Shown piece after piece: positions 1 to 9,431 of a stretch of DNA of 64,000 nucleotides. The position numbers and the translations under genes are program-made. The stretch lies in the NCBI RefSeq assembly GCF_943734655.1, contig NC_071354.1, positions 175,370,411 through 175,434,410 of the forward strand, in the 5' to 3' direction. Position 1 is the first letter of the stretch; the number at the start of each line of letters is the position of its first letter. The notes under the pieces were generated by a model that worked only from the letters and a program-made list of their open reading frames with translations, was not told the origin of the DNA and searched no databases. The DNA is from Sabethes cyaneus. Taxonomy: Eukaryota; Arthropoda; Insecta; Diptera; Culicidae.

Positions 1-1307
1 CATTATAATGTCAAATCAGGACATGGACAATGCGAATTACGCATTTCGGCAAAAAATATCTGGGCATTCCGCTGAAATCCTGTTTTCGGACACCTGTCGT
101 CTATTTTTTACAAATTTTCTTTTCAACTTCCACGTTTAGATGGATTAAAGACGATACTATTCTCTCGAAGGTTTATTGACCAACGACCCAAGGAACAATT
201 TTTGCTTATTAAACGTTTCACCGACAGCTTTTATTCAGCACATGCTGTATAGCTGCTTTTAAAGTATATCTAAACACCTCTGTTCAATGCTTATACAGTT
301 GGTTTTGGAGAATTTAAACAGCACAGTGCTGAATATGGGCGTGGAAGATGCGTTTGTATGACTGTTATGCAACGTGTAGTAAAACGTTTATTCAGTACGC
401 ATAGATATATTTATTAAACTGCTGCTAATGGTACTGAAGCTACGTTTATTCCACAGCAGTTCAACATTTAGACAAGCAAAAAGAATAAAATAGGCAGGAA
501 GTACTTTTATTTTATTTTGTGGGTTTCGTTATTTTCATGTTCACTTTTGTATTCGTATTTTTATAATTTAATGAGAAACTTATTAGTAAGGAAATCGTTG
601 GTTGACTCAAAATTTATCAAGCCTGCCATTATACTTTTTTCATTCATCCGGATTCGAACTTACATCCTGACGGTCGGAAGCCATCGACGAACACATCTGA
701 AGTAATCTGACATATGACAGGCGCCGAGTTTTTGGCCGATGTGGATTTACCAGTTTAAGTTTGTCAAGCGTGGAACAAAAATGGGTTAAAATACATTTAA
801 GCGCTGAAGAGTAGTTTCTTAAATCGTGTTTGGCATCTGCTGTACAAGATTGCTTTAGAAGTATTTATTCTGCACATGTTAAACATTTAATAAACTATTT
901 GTGCAAAAGTATTTCGCTTGTACCACCAGCAAGACCAGCAACATAACACACTCACAACGCAAAGGTTTTTTTTCTCTTGATTATTGACGACGGTGAGCGG
1001 TGCTACTGAGTGAAATTCACTGGAAACTGGAAATTATGAACTTTCGGCTAGCTGCGAACATTGTGTGCGATTGTTCAGTTAGTTAGTAGTGATGTGATTA
1101 GTTAGCAGCAGCAGTGATTAGTTAACAGCAGAAATGGTTCGTGCTAGTACCGCAGAGGAATAGTACTTTTGTCACCCCGTCATTAGTTTACGCAGATAGT
1201 ACTGCTTCCTGAGTTTATCGCTACTTTAAGTCGCTGCTCGCTGTCTGTGTACGTATATTTGTCATCGGGTCGTATTTAGTTTTTTTCATCCAAAAAACAA
1301 AGCAGCA
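1..1307. other. Unassigned AT-rich DNA with degraded repeat words
   Basis: No coding gene is supported here. Recurrent words such as TTTATTCAGCA, TTTATTCCAC and AACTGCTGCTAA near 225-460 resemble the repeat tract at 1735-2360, so this is probably older material of the same repeat family. Around 1070-1140 GTGATTAGTTAGCAGCAG is partly repeated. A tRNA-like motif on the minus strand is listed separately. Confidence 0.4.
610..735 (-). repeat. Possible tRNA-derived SINE fragment
   Basis: Read on the minus strand, 640-670 contains AAGTTCGAATCCGG, a good match to the RNA polymerase III B box (GGTTCGANTCC). The preceding CTTCCGACCGTCAGGATG is like the anticodon and variable region of a tRNA. No clear A box, tail or target-site duplication was found, so a chance match or a degraded SINE are both possible. 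Confidence 0.25.
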
Positions 1308-1667
1308 GTGGATGACACGAGAAGAAGACTTCACTTAGTGGGGTTTTCGCACACCGGCAGCGGGAGCTGGTCAAGCGATTACGGCGCTACCAGCACTGGT
1401 GGTATCGCCACTATGCCACCCGACCATAACAATTCTGGCAGCTTTAGCCCGACACAATTCATCTCGCTGAGCAAATCTATTGTGAGTAACTCGCAAAGCG
1501 TCAAGCTGAGCTGGTTGCCTTGGACGAGGGATAACGACACGCCGAGGGAGAAGATACATACCGTCCAGACAAAAACAAATAAAAGGATTGCCACGACCAG
1601 CAAAGATTCATGTGTGCAAATTTTTTCTATTCTTAATCTGAAAAAAAAAGAAGTAAAGTGTACCTAA
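1308..1667 (+). CDS. Unrecognised 119-codon open frame, possibly not a gene
   Basis: An ATG-started open frame of 119 codons, rich in Ser, Thr and Gly near the start and Lys-rich at the end. I recognise no domain, signal peptide or membrane segment. Downstream is AT-rich, with TATAAATTATAAAGTGTAAA near 1680. Other frames are also open across 1371-1603, as expected of non-coding sequence with few stops. It lies between repeat tracts, so it could be a fragment of a transposon leader. It is listed only because nothing else explains the stretch. Confidence 0.15.
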   Translation: MDDTRRRLHLVGFSHTGSGSWSSDYGATSTGGIATMPPDHNNSGSFSPTQFISLSKSIVSNSQSVKLSWLPWTRDNDTPREKIHTVQTKTNKRIATTSKDSCVQIFSILNLKKKEVKCT

Positions 1668-1734
1668 TATAAATTTATTTATATAAATTATAAAGTGTAA
1701 AGTATAAAGTGTCATTCAAGTTGTTGGTGTTATT

Positions 1735-2360
1735 GGCTGCCATCAAGCACTTTTTATTCCACACCTGCTCTTGGTGGTGCTACTTATACGTTTGTACGAC
1801 GATTAATCGACACATATTTCACAATTTCTCTTAGCAATGCAGCTGATGCGTTTGGGCAACTTTCATTCGACTCTTATTCCATCACTATTCCACACTTGCT
1901 CTCAGCAATGCTGCTGATTCGTTTGCGCAACATTTATTCCACTTTTATTCTGCACTTGCTCTCAGCAATGCTGCTGATACGTTTGCGCCACGTTTATTCC
2001 ATCCTTATTCCACTACTATTCCACACGTGCTTTCTGTAATACTGCTGATACGTTTGCGCAATGCTTATTCCACTCTTATTCCACTTTTACTCCACAATTG
2101 CTCTTAGCTGATACGGTAGCTTTTAAGCGACCGGTATTCCACACCTGCTCTTAGCTGTGCTGCTGATACGTTTGCACAATGCCTGTTCGACTCTCATTCC
2201 ACACTTACATAACAACATGTAGATGTTGATTAGAAGCTAGGAAAAATGTGGGATATGACGTTTAAACAACACGTACTTCAGCAAATTCGCTTATTCAGCA
2301 CCGGATGCTACCACACAACTCTTATTCCACACCTGCTCTTTTAAGTGCTGCCGTTTTGTT
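1735..2360. repeat. Degenerate minisatellite, unit about 70-85 bp
   Basis: The phrases TATTCCACACTTGCTCT, AGCAATGCTGCTGAT and CGTTTGCGCAA recur in the same order at least six times (near 1750, 1830, 1895, 1960, 2030 and 2130), with drifting spacing. This is an old direct-repeat tract. Similar words at 220-460 suggest it once extended further left. No coding potential was seen. Confidence 0.6.
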
Positions 2361-2902
2361 CCTTGGGGAAACTCTCTCCCCTGTCGGAACATGTACCCAT
2401 ACAATACCTGTGTTTGCATGTGTTAGGAGAGAAACTTTAAGAGGCTGATCTTCACGATCTTCACATATTTTGACTTGCTACCATCGTATTATTACCAGAT
2501 ACAAAGAAGCTTGTTCTGTGATTAAATTTAGGACTCGGGTCGGATTGTTGTATAATTGCTTTCCAACTAAATGTGCATTTGCTATCGGTTGTAAATGATA
2601 GAGAACTAATGTGTATGGTTGCGTGTACTTTGGTTAGAATCCAAAAAAAAGTTAGTTGCGAATGGTAAAAAAACGTAGGCGTATACAGCGAATTTGCAAA
2701 GAAAGCATGCCTTTATAGTTTTAGAAACGTTTAAAACTTTCAGTTTCTTTAATTTAATGTGGGTAAGAAAAGTAAAATGAAATTAAAGCAATCAAAATAT
2801 GTTTACACATTTGGAAGCTCTACACATGTCATTCCTTTAACTTTCGCGAGAAAAGTAGTTTTGTTTAAAAATTTTACTCAACTGAAGTTTTTAGAGCATC
2901 TT
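2361..2902. other. Intergenic, nothing recognised
   Basis: AT-rich sequence without a supported open frame, RNA gene or inverted repeat. Confidence 0.5.
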
Positions 2903-2915
2903 AGTTGAATATGAA

Positions 2916-3191
2916 TGTAGCGCAATGTGGCAGGCTGCGGTGGGCTGAACACGTGGCCAGAATGCCCGATGAAAGGATAGCCAAAACTATTTTCAGCAGA
3001 GAACCAGGAAGAGACCGTTAACTTCGAGGCAGACCCCGTACCCGGTGGGTGTGTGCTGTCGAAGACGATGCACGTTCAGCTGGTGTTCGTGGGGATTGGA
3101 GAACGGCATCCCAGGACCGACGGTACTGGAGGACATAATTTGCTCGGCGCCGGATCGGTAACGGACCGTTGCCACTAAAGTAAAGTAAGTA
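2916..3191 (+). mobile_element. 5'-truncated LINE 3' end (same family as 52.7-55.6 kb)
   Basis: This matches the last 280 bases of the LINE ending near 55600, sharing long runs such as GGCAGACCCCG, GGTGGGTGTGTGCTGTC and ACGGACCGTTGCCACTAAAG, and ends in a short GTAAGTAAG tail. It encodes the remnant of the C-terminal RWA(E/G)HVARMPD motif. It is flanked by a 13-bp target-site duplication with one mismatch: AGTTGAATATGAA at 2903-2915 and AGTTGAAAATGAA at 3192-3204. It is a typical dead-on-arrival insertion. Confidence 0.85.
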
Positions 3192-3204
3192 AGTTGAAAA
3201 TGAA

Positions 3205-4006
3205 ACTACGCCCAGAATTAAATAACTGTGCTGCTCCGAATAAAATTGGAACCTCTCTCTTCATTTTATCATTCTTGAGAATGCCAAGGAAGTTCAGATA
3301 AAGGTTCTGAAATCTTTTGAATCTGGGCAAACTTTTACGTCAGTCGACAGTTTCCATGCTGCTCCTGCTGTTGAAGGTGCCATGACACCCATCCATGCTA
3401 CCCGATTGTCGTTATTAAACATATTATTCCTGGCTCTTGGGTCTTACTTCATTAATGAGTCAACTTAAAAATTTAAAGATGAAATGAAAGCTAGGTCCAT
3501 ATTATTTCCGTTATGTCAACTTAACGAATTAGATTTCCTGAACGTAAAATGTGTTCGTAATGTTTGCACCCAACTCTTACCTTCCACAGTCTGCATTTAT
3601 GTTCTGTTAGAATCTAATTCAAATTGATGTCTCGTGTGAAAACGTAGGTGATAGAATATAATATTTCGTAAACAGTCCTACATTATTTTCTCGTACATTT
3701 CATGTGGATGTACACTTAATTTTTTGGGATTTGTTGCAGATTTCGCGGAATGAGTATAGATATGTGAGCAGATTTTTACAGATTTTTTTAAAAACGACCA
3801 GGTTTTGAGCATCAGTCAAACGTCGGATTTCGAGCACCTGCAGATATTTTTTTAGAAAATATGGCATCTCTGCTTATACAGCTTCATTGAATTGACAAAC
3901 GTAAACAGAGTGCGTGTGCGACGTTACAGCGAATCTCAGAATAAAGTGCATTTTCAAGCCTTTTTCATCTAGAATATATTTATCACCACTCAAAATCAGA
4001 ACGAAA
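3205..4006. other. Region upstream of pallidin; unrecognised 74-codon frame and a dispersed repeat
   Basis: Positions 3244-3468 (plus) form an open frame of 74 codons, Leu-rich at its end, with its first ATG late; I cannot assign it. Positions 3673-3720 (CAGTCCTAC then TCGTACAT..CATGT.GATGTACAC) match a repeat that also lies upstream of both DUF4806 genes (16658-16711 and 24199-24253). The last 150 bases are presumably the BLOC1S6 promoter and leader; no TATA box is obvious. Confidence 0.4.
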
Positions 4007-4884
4007 ATGTCACAAGATATGTAAGTTTAAATTAATTTATCAAACAATACATAAACATTGCGAAAAAGATTCAATTAAATTTTACTCTTTCTCGGCTGCT
4101 GACGGGAATTTGTCAACAACGCAGCGGCGATGTCGAGGGAGAAGACACTAGTATTTACAGCGATACCGTAAAAGCACTGTCGTCCGGACTGCTGCAAATC
4201 TATGAACCTACGTTGAATGAAGTTAAACACAATTTAGCGGATTTACTGTAAGAGCCATTTCAGTGTCATGTAATAATAATGCTATGTGCTTAATTAACAA
4301 AAATTTTCAGAGAAAAGCAGGATCAAATGCAAAAAGCATTAGAGGAGGAAAGAAAAGTTTATAATTCCCAAGATGTGCAACAAATCAACGAAATGGTTCG
4401 AAGAGATACATTTTTCATGATACCTTTATGATAATAGAATTGTTTAACTTGCAGGTTACCAAAATAAAATGTTACAGGGAAAAGGCTATTCGGATCAAGA
4501 CTCAAATGCACCAAGTTCATCAGCGGGCAAAAAGTTTACGAGTAAGTAATTCAAAAGTTCAATTATTTCAATCTTGCCGGCACTATTTATGAGAGCGATC
4601 TTTGAATCTCTGTCAAAACGGTAGCACATGAGTTGCATGAGTTGCTAAAAACTTGTGGATAACCAAAAGATGTAAATCACTGGTTTAACATCGGGACAGA
4701 GATGGTTAAATTGCTCGCATTGCTAGGTTTTTTTTTCTACTCCAATGTTTTTTTTTATTTGAAGGCTAAAGCCTTGGACATGCAAGAACTAAAAGTCAAC
4801 CAATGCGCATCTAAGTTACAGCAACTGCACTATGAAGAATCTCTAGTTGCAAACAACAAGCGAACTCCGAGCAAAAAATCTTAG
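4007..4884 (+). CDS. BLOC1S6: BLOC-1 subunit 6 (pallidin)
   Basis: Assembled from five exons: 4007-4020, 4125-4247, 4311-4395, 4455-4541 and 4765-4884 (429 nt, 142 aa). All introns are GT-AG and the phases agree. The family match is the N-terminal LSSGLLQIYEPTL block followed by LLEKQDQMQKAL, then a coiled coil of E/K/Q heptads and a basic Ser/Lys tail ending in SKKS. Pallidin is a small coiled-coil subunit of BLOC-1, which acts on endosomal membranes in the biogenesis of lysosome-related organelles such as eye pigment granules. The family proteins are of similar size (vertebrate form about 170 aa); this one has a short N-terminus. The start is the first ATG, in a 14-nt coding first exon, followed by a perfect GTAAGT donor. 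The exon 1-2 junction is the least certain because exon 1 is so short. Confidence 0.87.
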
Positions 4885-5424
4885 TGGTAGGTTAAAATAT
4901 ATTCGTATATTCGAGATCAATCGTCAATCAATTCATGGAAACAACTTGAATCAAAACTTGTTAAGGCTAAAGATATTTTCAAAAGACTAAAACATAATCT
5001 CAAAAAAAAAAGTAATTTCGGGGTTTAGAAAATCCCGAAAGTTCTCAATTTACCACAGAGTGTAGGTATATACTTTCTGTTCAATCTCAATCGTCTGTTT
5101 ATTCACGGCGAATATAAAATTCGATTTTTAATTTAGTATAATTGATAGCTACTGGAATTGTATTTGCATTTAAACATGATATCAAATCACTAAACAGGGT
5201 TTGTTGGATTTTATTGTCACTTTTTACGGAACTAACTTTAAATAGTTTGTTCTGCCACAGTACATTATATCATATCAACATTAAGTTAAACAAATCTATG
5301 AAAAGTGTTTTGTATCTTTTTAATTAAACCATCAATAAATTTAAAATCTATACAACAAACGTATACAAATCTAAACATCGTAGAATACCCATAGACGATG
5401 TCATATGATGAATGCCCGTCACTA
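4885..5424. other. 3' flank of pallidin
   Basis: AT-rich, with an AATAAA at about 5332 that could be a distal pallidin polyadenylation signal. A TTTATT near 5097 would read AATAAA on the minus strand and could serve the candidate exon at 5425-5501. No other feature was seen. Confidence 0.35.
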
Positions 5425-5501
5425 TCATCTCTGTACTATAGGTTGATCGTCGTCCATTTGATAGAGTGCATCATCGGGTGATGTGTATCCAGCGGTGGGT
5501 C
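5425..5501 (-). CDS. Candidate terminal exon of an unidentified minus-strand gene
   Basis: On the minus strand TTTATTTCCAG, a good acceptor, precedes 77 nt that read in one frame PTAGYTSPDDALYQMDDDQP plus a few residues to a TGA at 5427-5425. The peptide has biased, protein-like composition (acidic, with YTSPDDALYQ). I could not identify the parent protein or any upstream exon between here and 9430. It may be the C-terminus of a gene with a long intron across the 6-8.4 kb repeat tracts, or a chance splice-like site. Confidence 0.3.
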
Positions 5502-6037
5502 CTGGAAATAAAGTATATTTTAACATTTCGGTGATTGAAATGCTTAGAGTAAAAGCCGTGCAGAAATAAATCAAACAGAAGTTTATTAGGTATGGCCTCT
5601 ATTGAAAGATAACTTGCAAACTACAGTTACAGCTGAACTAAATTAAACAAACCGTAGCAAGTACACATGCACTCAACTGTAACAAAAACGAATCAGAATG
5701 CGTTGCTTACATGACTTATGATGATTATACCTATAAAACACTCATTCGCAGACGACAAAACTAGTACTTTAACTCGCTCTCGTCGTAGACTGTAGTTAAT
5801 GGAACGTCTTGGTGATGCTATCAAATATTGTGAACTGTTCTATGGGATTTACCGTCTATGAATGGCTAATAAAAGATATCGGGGCTCATTAGATAACAAC
5901 AGCCGTCCTCTTTATAATCACTTTTGTCTGGTTGTTGGCATCTAGCAAGTGTCTAGAGAGTAGTGCACCAGAACGGTGTGCTGCGTTATTCCGTTACTCT
6001 CTTGTAAAATTTGTAATCATCGTGTAGAACTCTTGAA
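5502..6037. other. Intergenic or intronic, nothing recognised
   Basis: No supported open frame, inverted repeat or RNA gene was seen. Confidence 0.45.
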
Positions 6038-6149
6038 CTTAAGGTGAAACGGTACTGAATCCAACATGGCCGAACATCCTATATCCTATGTCCTCACAAG
6101 GACGCCATTTTTCCGGCCATGTTGGGGTTCAGTACCGTATCACCTTAAG
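6038..6149. mobile_element. MITE with TTAA flanks, about 112 bp
   Basis: A near-perfect inverted repeat: the left end CTTAAGGTGAAACGGTACTG is mirrored by CAGTACCGTATCACCTTAAG at the right end, and CCAACATGGCCG pairs with CGGCCATGTTGG further in. Each end is TTAA next to GGTGAWACGG, which fits TTAA-targeting (piggyBac-type) MITEs known from mosquitoes. It has no coding capacity. Confidence 0.7.
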
Positions 6150-6440
6150 AAAATAGTAAACTCTACTAGTACCTACTCGCTTATTATATGCGTGCTGATA
6201 AAATCTCACAAAGATGCGCGCATAGTGTTTGCCAAAATGTGTACCTAACTTGTTTCCCAAGAAACATGAAATTCAAGAGCAAAAATTGTTTAAGCCTAAC
6301 AAATATCTCAATAGGCATCGAAGCAAGTTAAGATGTTCTACCTACATAGTTGTTCGTCATCGAGTTTCGGTAAAAATTATTTCTGAAATTCAAGTTCAAA
6401 TTCAATTCTAATTTCATGTCAATTTCAACACCGGTTACTA
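6150..6440. other. Spacer leading into simple-sequence tracts
   Basis: No gene was seen. The last 70 bases already show the ATTCAAGTTCAAATTCAATT words of the tract at 7790-8360. Confidence 0.4.
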
Positions 6441-7770
6441 GTTAAATTTTATGTTTCAAGTTAAGTTTAAGATGGAAGACGGGAAAAGTGGAAAACCGGT
6501 AGGAAAATAAGGAGAACGGAAGAAAAAATGTTACAGAACTGGCATGATAAAAAGAACGCAAAAGTAAAATAAAAACATGTGGAAAAGAGGAAAACGCGAC
6601 AAAAAGAGTGAGAGCGAGGCCAAAAAAGGCAACTGGACAGGAAAACAAGGAGAACGGAGAAGAAAAGAAGAAAAACTGCAGAAAACAGATAAAGAAAACG
6701 AGGAAAATAGCACAGAAACTGCGAACAAAAAAAAGAGGAAAAATGGAATACAAAGAGAAGGAGCAAGAATAGCAAATGAGAAAATGCTCGACAAACAAAT
6801 AGCGAAAAAAATGACAAACGGGATAAACGAAGAACAGAACGTGCCGGGAGGAAATTTAGGACATAGTAAGAGGAAGAACGGAACAGACAAAAATGAAATA
6901 CGAGATAAAAAAGAGGTTGAAAGAATAAAAAAAGCCGAGAACCGACAAACAAAAGTAAAACAAAGAATAAGCTCGAAACGGGACAGAAAATAACAAAAAA
7001 CGGGACAGGAAAAAAGTGGAAACGGGTCTGAAAACTAGGAAAACTGGAACAAAAAGACGAAAAACGAGACAGAGAAAAGAAAAAAAAAATAAGGAATGAA
7101 AAGAGTAAAAAACGGGACAAGAAAAATAAAGAAAGGGAACAGAGAACGAGGATACAGGTGGTAGAATAAAGCGAAAGAGAAAACACAAAAAACGGGAAAA
7201 AAGAAGAATGGAAGAATGAACGTTATAAAAAAGATTGGAAAATGGGAGAAAACCAAACGAGATATAAAAGAAGTTGGGACAAAAAACGGTAAAATGGGAT
7301 AGAAACAGAACCTTTCGGAAAAATGGGACAGAACAATAAAAGAAAACGAACGAAGAAAAAGACGAAAGACGGAAAACAAAAAAAGGTAACTTAGAGAGCA
7401 AAGAGAAAAAAGGGAGTTAAAACAGAATAAACATAACAAAATAGAAGGGAAAGTGCGGTTTCAAAAAGCTGAAAAACAAGTTAAAAAGAGTTAGAAATAA
7501 ACGAAAACTGGAAATGATAAACAAAGTAAAAACAGAAAAGAATATAACAAAAAAAAAACGAGTGAAAACAAGCGGAAAAACAAGTCTGAAAATAAAAAAT
7601 TAGTACAGAAAACGAAACAAACGAAAGAATTAAACAGGAAACATCGAATAGAAAAAACGACAGATAAAGAGGAAAAACGGACGAAAAAAGAAGAAAATTG
7701 CGATCGAAAACCCCGAAAACGGTACAGAAAAAACTAAAAAGATATAGAAAACTGGCTTAGAAATCAAATA
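6441..7770. repeat. 1.3 kb purine-strand simple tract (GAAAAACGGGACAGAAAAT-like)
   Basis: The plus strand is almost entirely A and G with recurrent AAAAACGGGACA, GGAAAAACGGAC and similar words at 10-25 base spacing. This is a decayed minisatellite. The strand asymmetry creates long spurious open frames: Phe/Leu/Ser-rich on the minus strand (6467-7186 and 6856-7401) and Lys/Glu/Arg-rich on the plus strand (6577-6993). None has a recognisable domain or start context. Confidence 0.75.
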
Positions 7771-7789
7771 AAAACGTCGTTTCTTAAAA

Positions 7790-8360
7790 GTAAAACTTTA
7801 AGTTCAAATTAGTCCAAATTCAAGTCTAAAGTTCAATGTCAAGTTCAATTTCAAGTCAATTTGTTAAACCCAATTTCGCCTATAATTTGAATTCCAATTT
7901 CAAATGATAGCTCCAAGTCTCATCTCAAGTTAAATTGAAATCCAATTTATGTCAATTTCAAATCCAATTTTAATTGTAAGTTCAGTTTCTAGCATAATTT
8001 CAAATCCAATTTTATGTCAAATCTTAACTAATATTTCAAATTCAATTTCAAGTCCAATTCCAAGTCTAATTCAAATGCAAATTCTAGTAAAATTTCAAGT
8101 GCAATTTCAAATAACAGCTTCAAATTCTGTTTTAAGTCCGATGTTTAATTCCAAGTAAAACTTTATGGCCAATTTCAAATCCACTTTTAAGTCTAATTTG
8201 AGGTAAAGTTTCGAACCGAAATTAGTCCAAATTTCAGCTTAATTTAATGTGCCACGGCAAGTCTGAATTCAATACCGATTCCCACTGTAATTTATAGTCT
8301 AGTTCCAATTCATAGTTTAATTTCAACATTGACTTACACTTAAAGTTCAATTACACTCGA
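7790..8360. repeat. Degenerate AATTTCAAGTCC tandem tract
   Basis: A short-period (about 11-13 bp) degenerate repeat of words such as AATTTCAAGTCC, AATTCAAGTCTA and CAATTTCAAAT. The same words appear at 6370-6470, so this tract brackets the purine tract on both sides. Confidence 0.7.
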
Positions 8361-9431
8361 AAGTCCGCAGTTTTTTTTGATAAATAATAATAGAGTCGCA
8401 ATCCTACGATTACTCTGGGCACGTTAGTGGTCACAACAGTAGTCCATCGTTTAAAACCGACCAACTTCTAAATTAAATTAAAATTTGTCTCAAAATAATA
8501 TTGTGTAGTTAATAATTAAAGGTTTCTAAGCTATATTTCATGCAAACTATTATAACAGGGCAAGCAAATATATCTTGAGCTTTTTTACGCGGGATTACGT
8601 ACCGATCGCATGACGCACGTGTCTTCTTCAGTATTATTTGATCTCGGCGCCACTAAAGTCATTTCTCATAGAGTGACATTTATTTACTTCAAATGAAACA
8701 AATCGAACAAAATTATTTAATAGCTAAGAACAAAATAAAAGTTAGCAGTGTTCAAATCATTCTTCGTTACAACATCGAAGGGCATTTTTATTGATTTAAC
8801 GAGAAATAAAGTTCAAATATTGAATAATATTTATTCAAATAAGTGCGGCGGAATCGAATTAAAGATTATCACTGAAAAGATTACATTTCTATGTTAAAAC
8901 GTTCATGACTAATTAACAGTAAAACATTTATAATGATTATTTCTGTTGTACTTAAATAAAAAGTATAGCTGCAACTAAGAAGGTATTCTTGTGAAGAAAC
9001 GAATTTTTCACGAGAAATATGAAAGTATTTAAAAGTTATAACGACCGTATTAATCATAGATATCAGAAGGAAAAGGGAGTTTTCCTTACCAGCCGCAATT
9101 CGCAGACCAAAAACTTACTTTTGCTTTACGTATTATTCTTTAAATAGTAGAATAATTGCATTGTATTAAGGTTTTCTAAACAATCTGCTGTCGCTGTTGG
9201 GATTTTCCTAAACTTTATAATTTATTTGAATCTACGATGTGCGTATTAACTGAATCTAACGAAATTTTGTCAAAATTTGTGTTAACTTTTTTTCAGCAAT
9301 TTAAAAAGCCAATTTCAAGCATCTGGCGTGTTTCAATTTTAAATTTTTTTTACCGTAGTTTATACTAATGTAATCATAACCTAAATTGAAACGATTTTGC
9401 CACTATTGGAAAAAATGAAAAATTATTTTAC
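8361..9431. other. Intergenic, 3' side of MFSD6
   Basis: AT-rich; no repeat or gene recognised. It presumably contains the MFSD6 3' UTR on the minus strand; for example, plus-strand TTTATT near 8824 reads as AATAAA on the minus strand. Confidence 0.4.

Noticed and set aside
6577..6993. 138-codon Lys/Glu/Arg-rich plus-strand frame
   Set aside because: Same low-complexity tract; the composition follows directly from the A/G bias.
6442..7439. Several long Phe/Leu/Ser-rich open frames on the minus strand that look like membrane proteins
   Set aside because: They are by-products of the purine-only plus strand (poly-TTT/TCC codons when read in reverse), overlap each other in all frames and have no domain or splice context.
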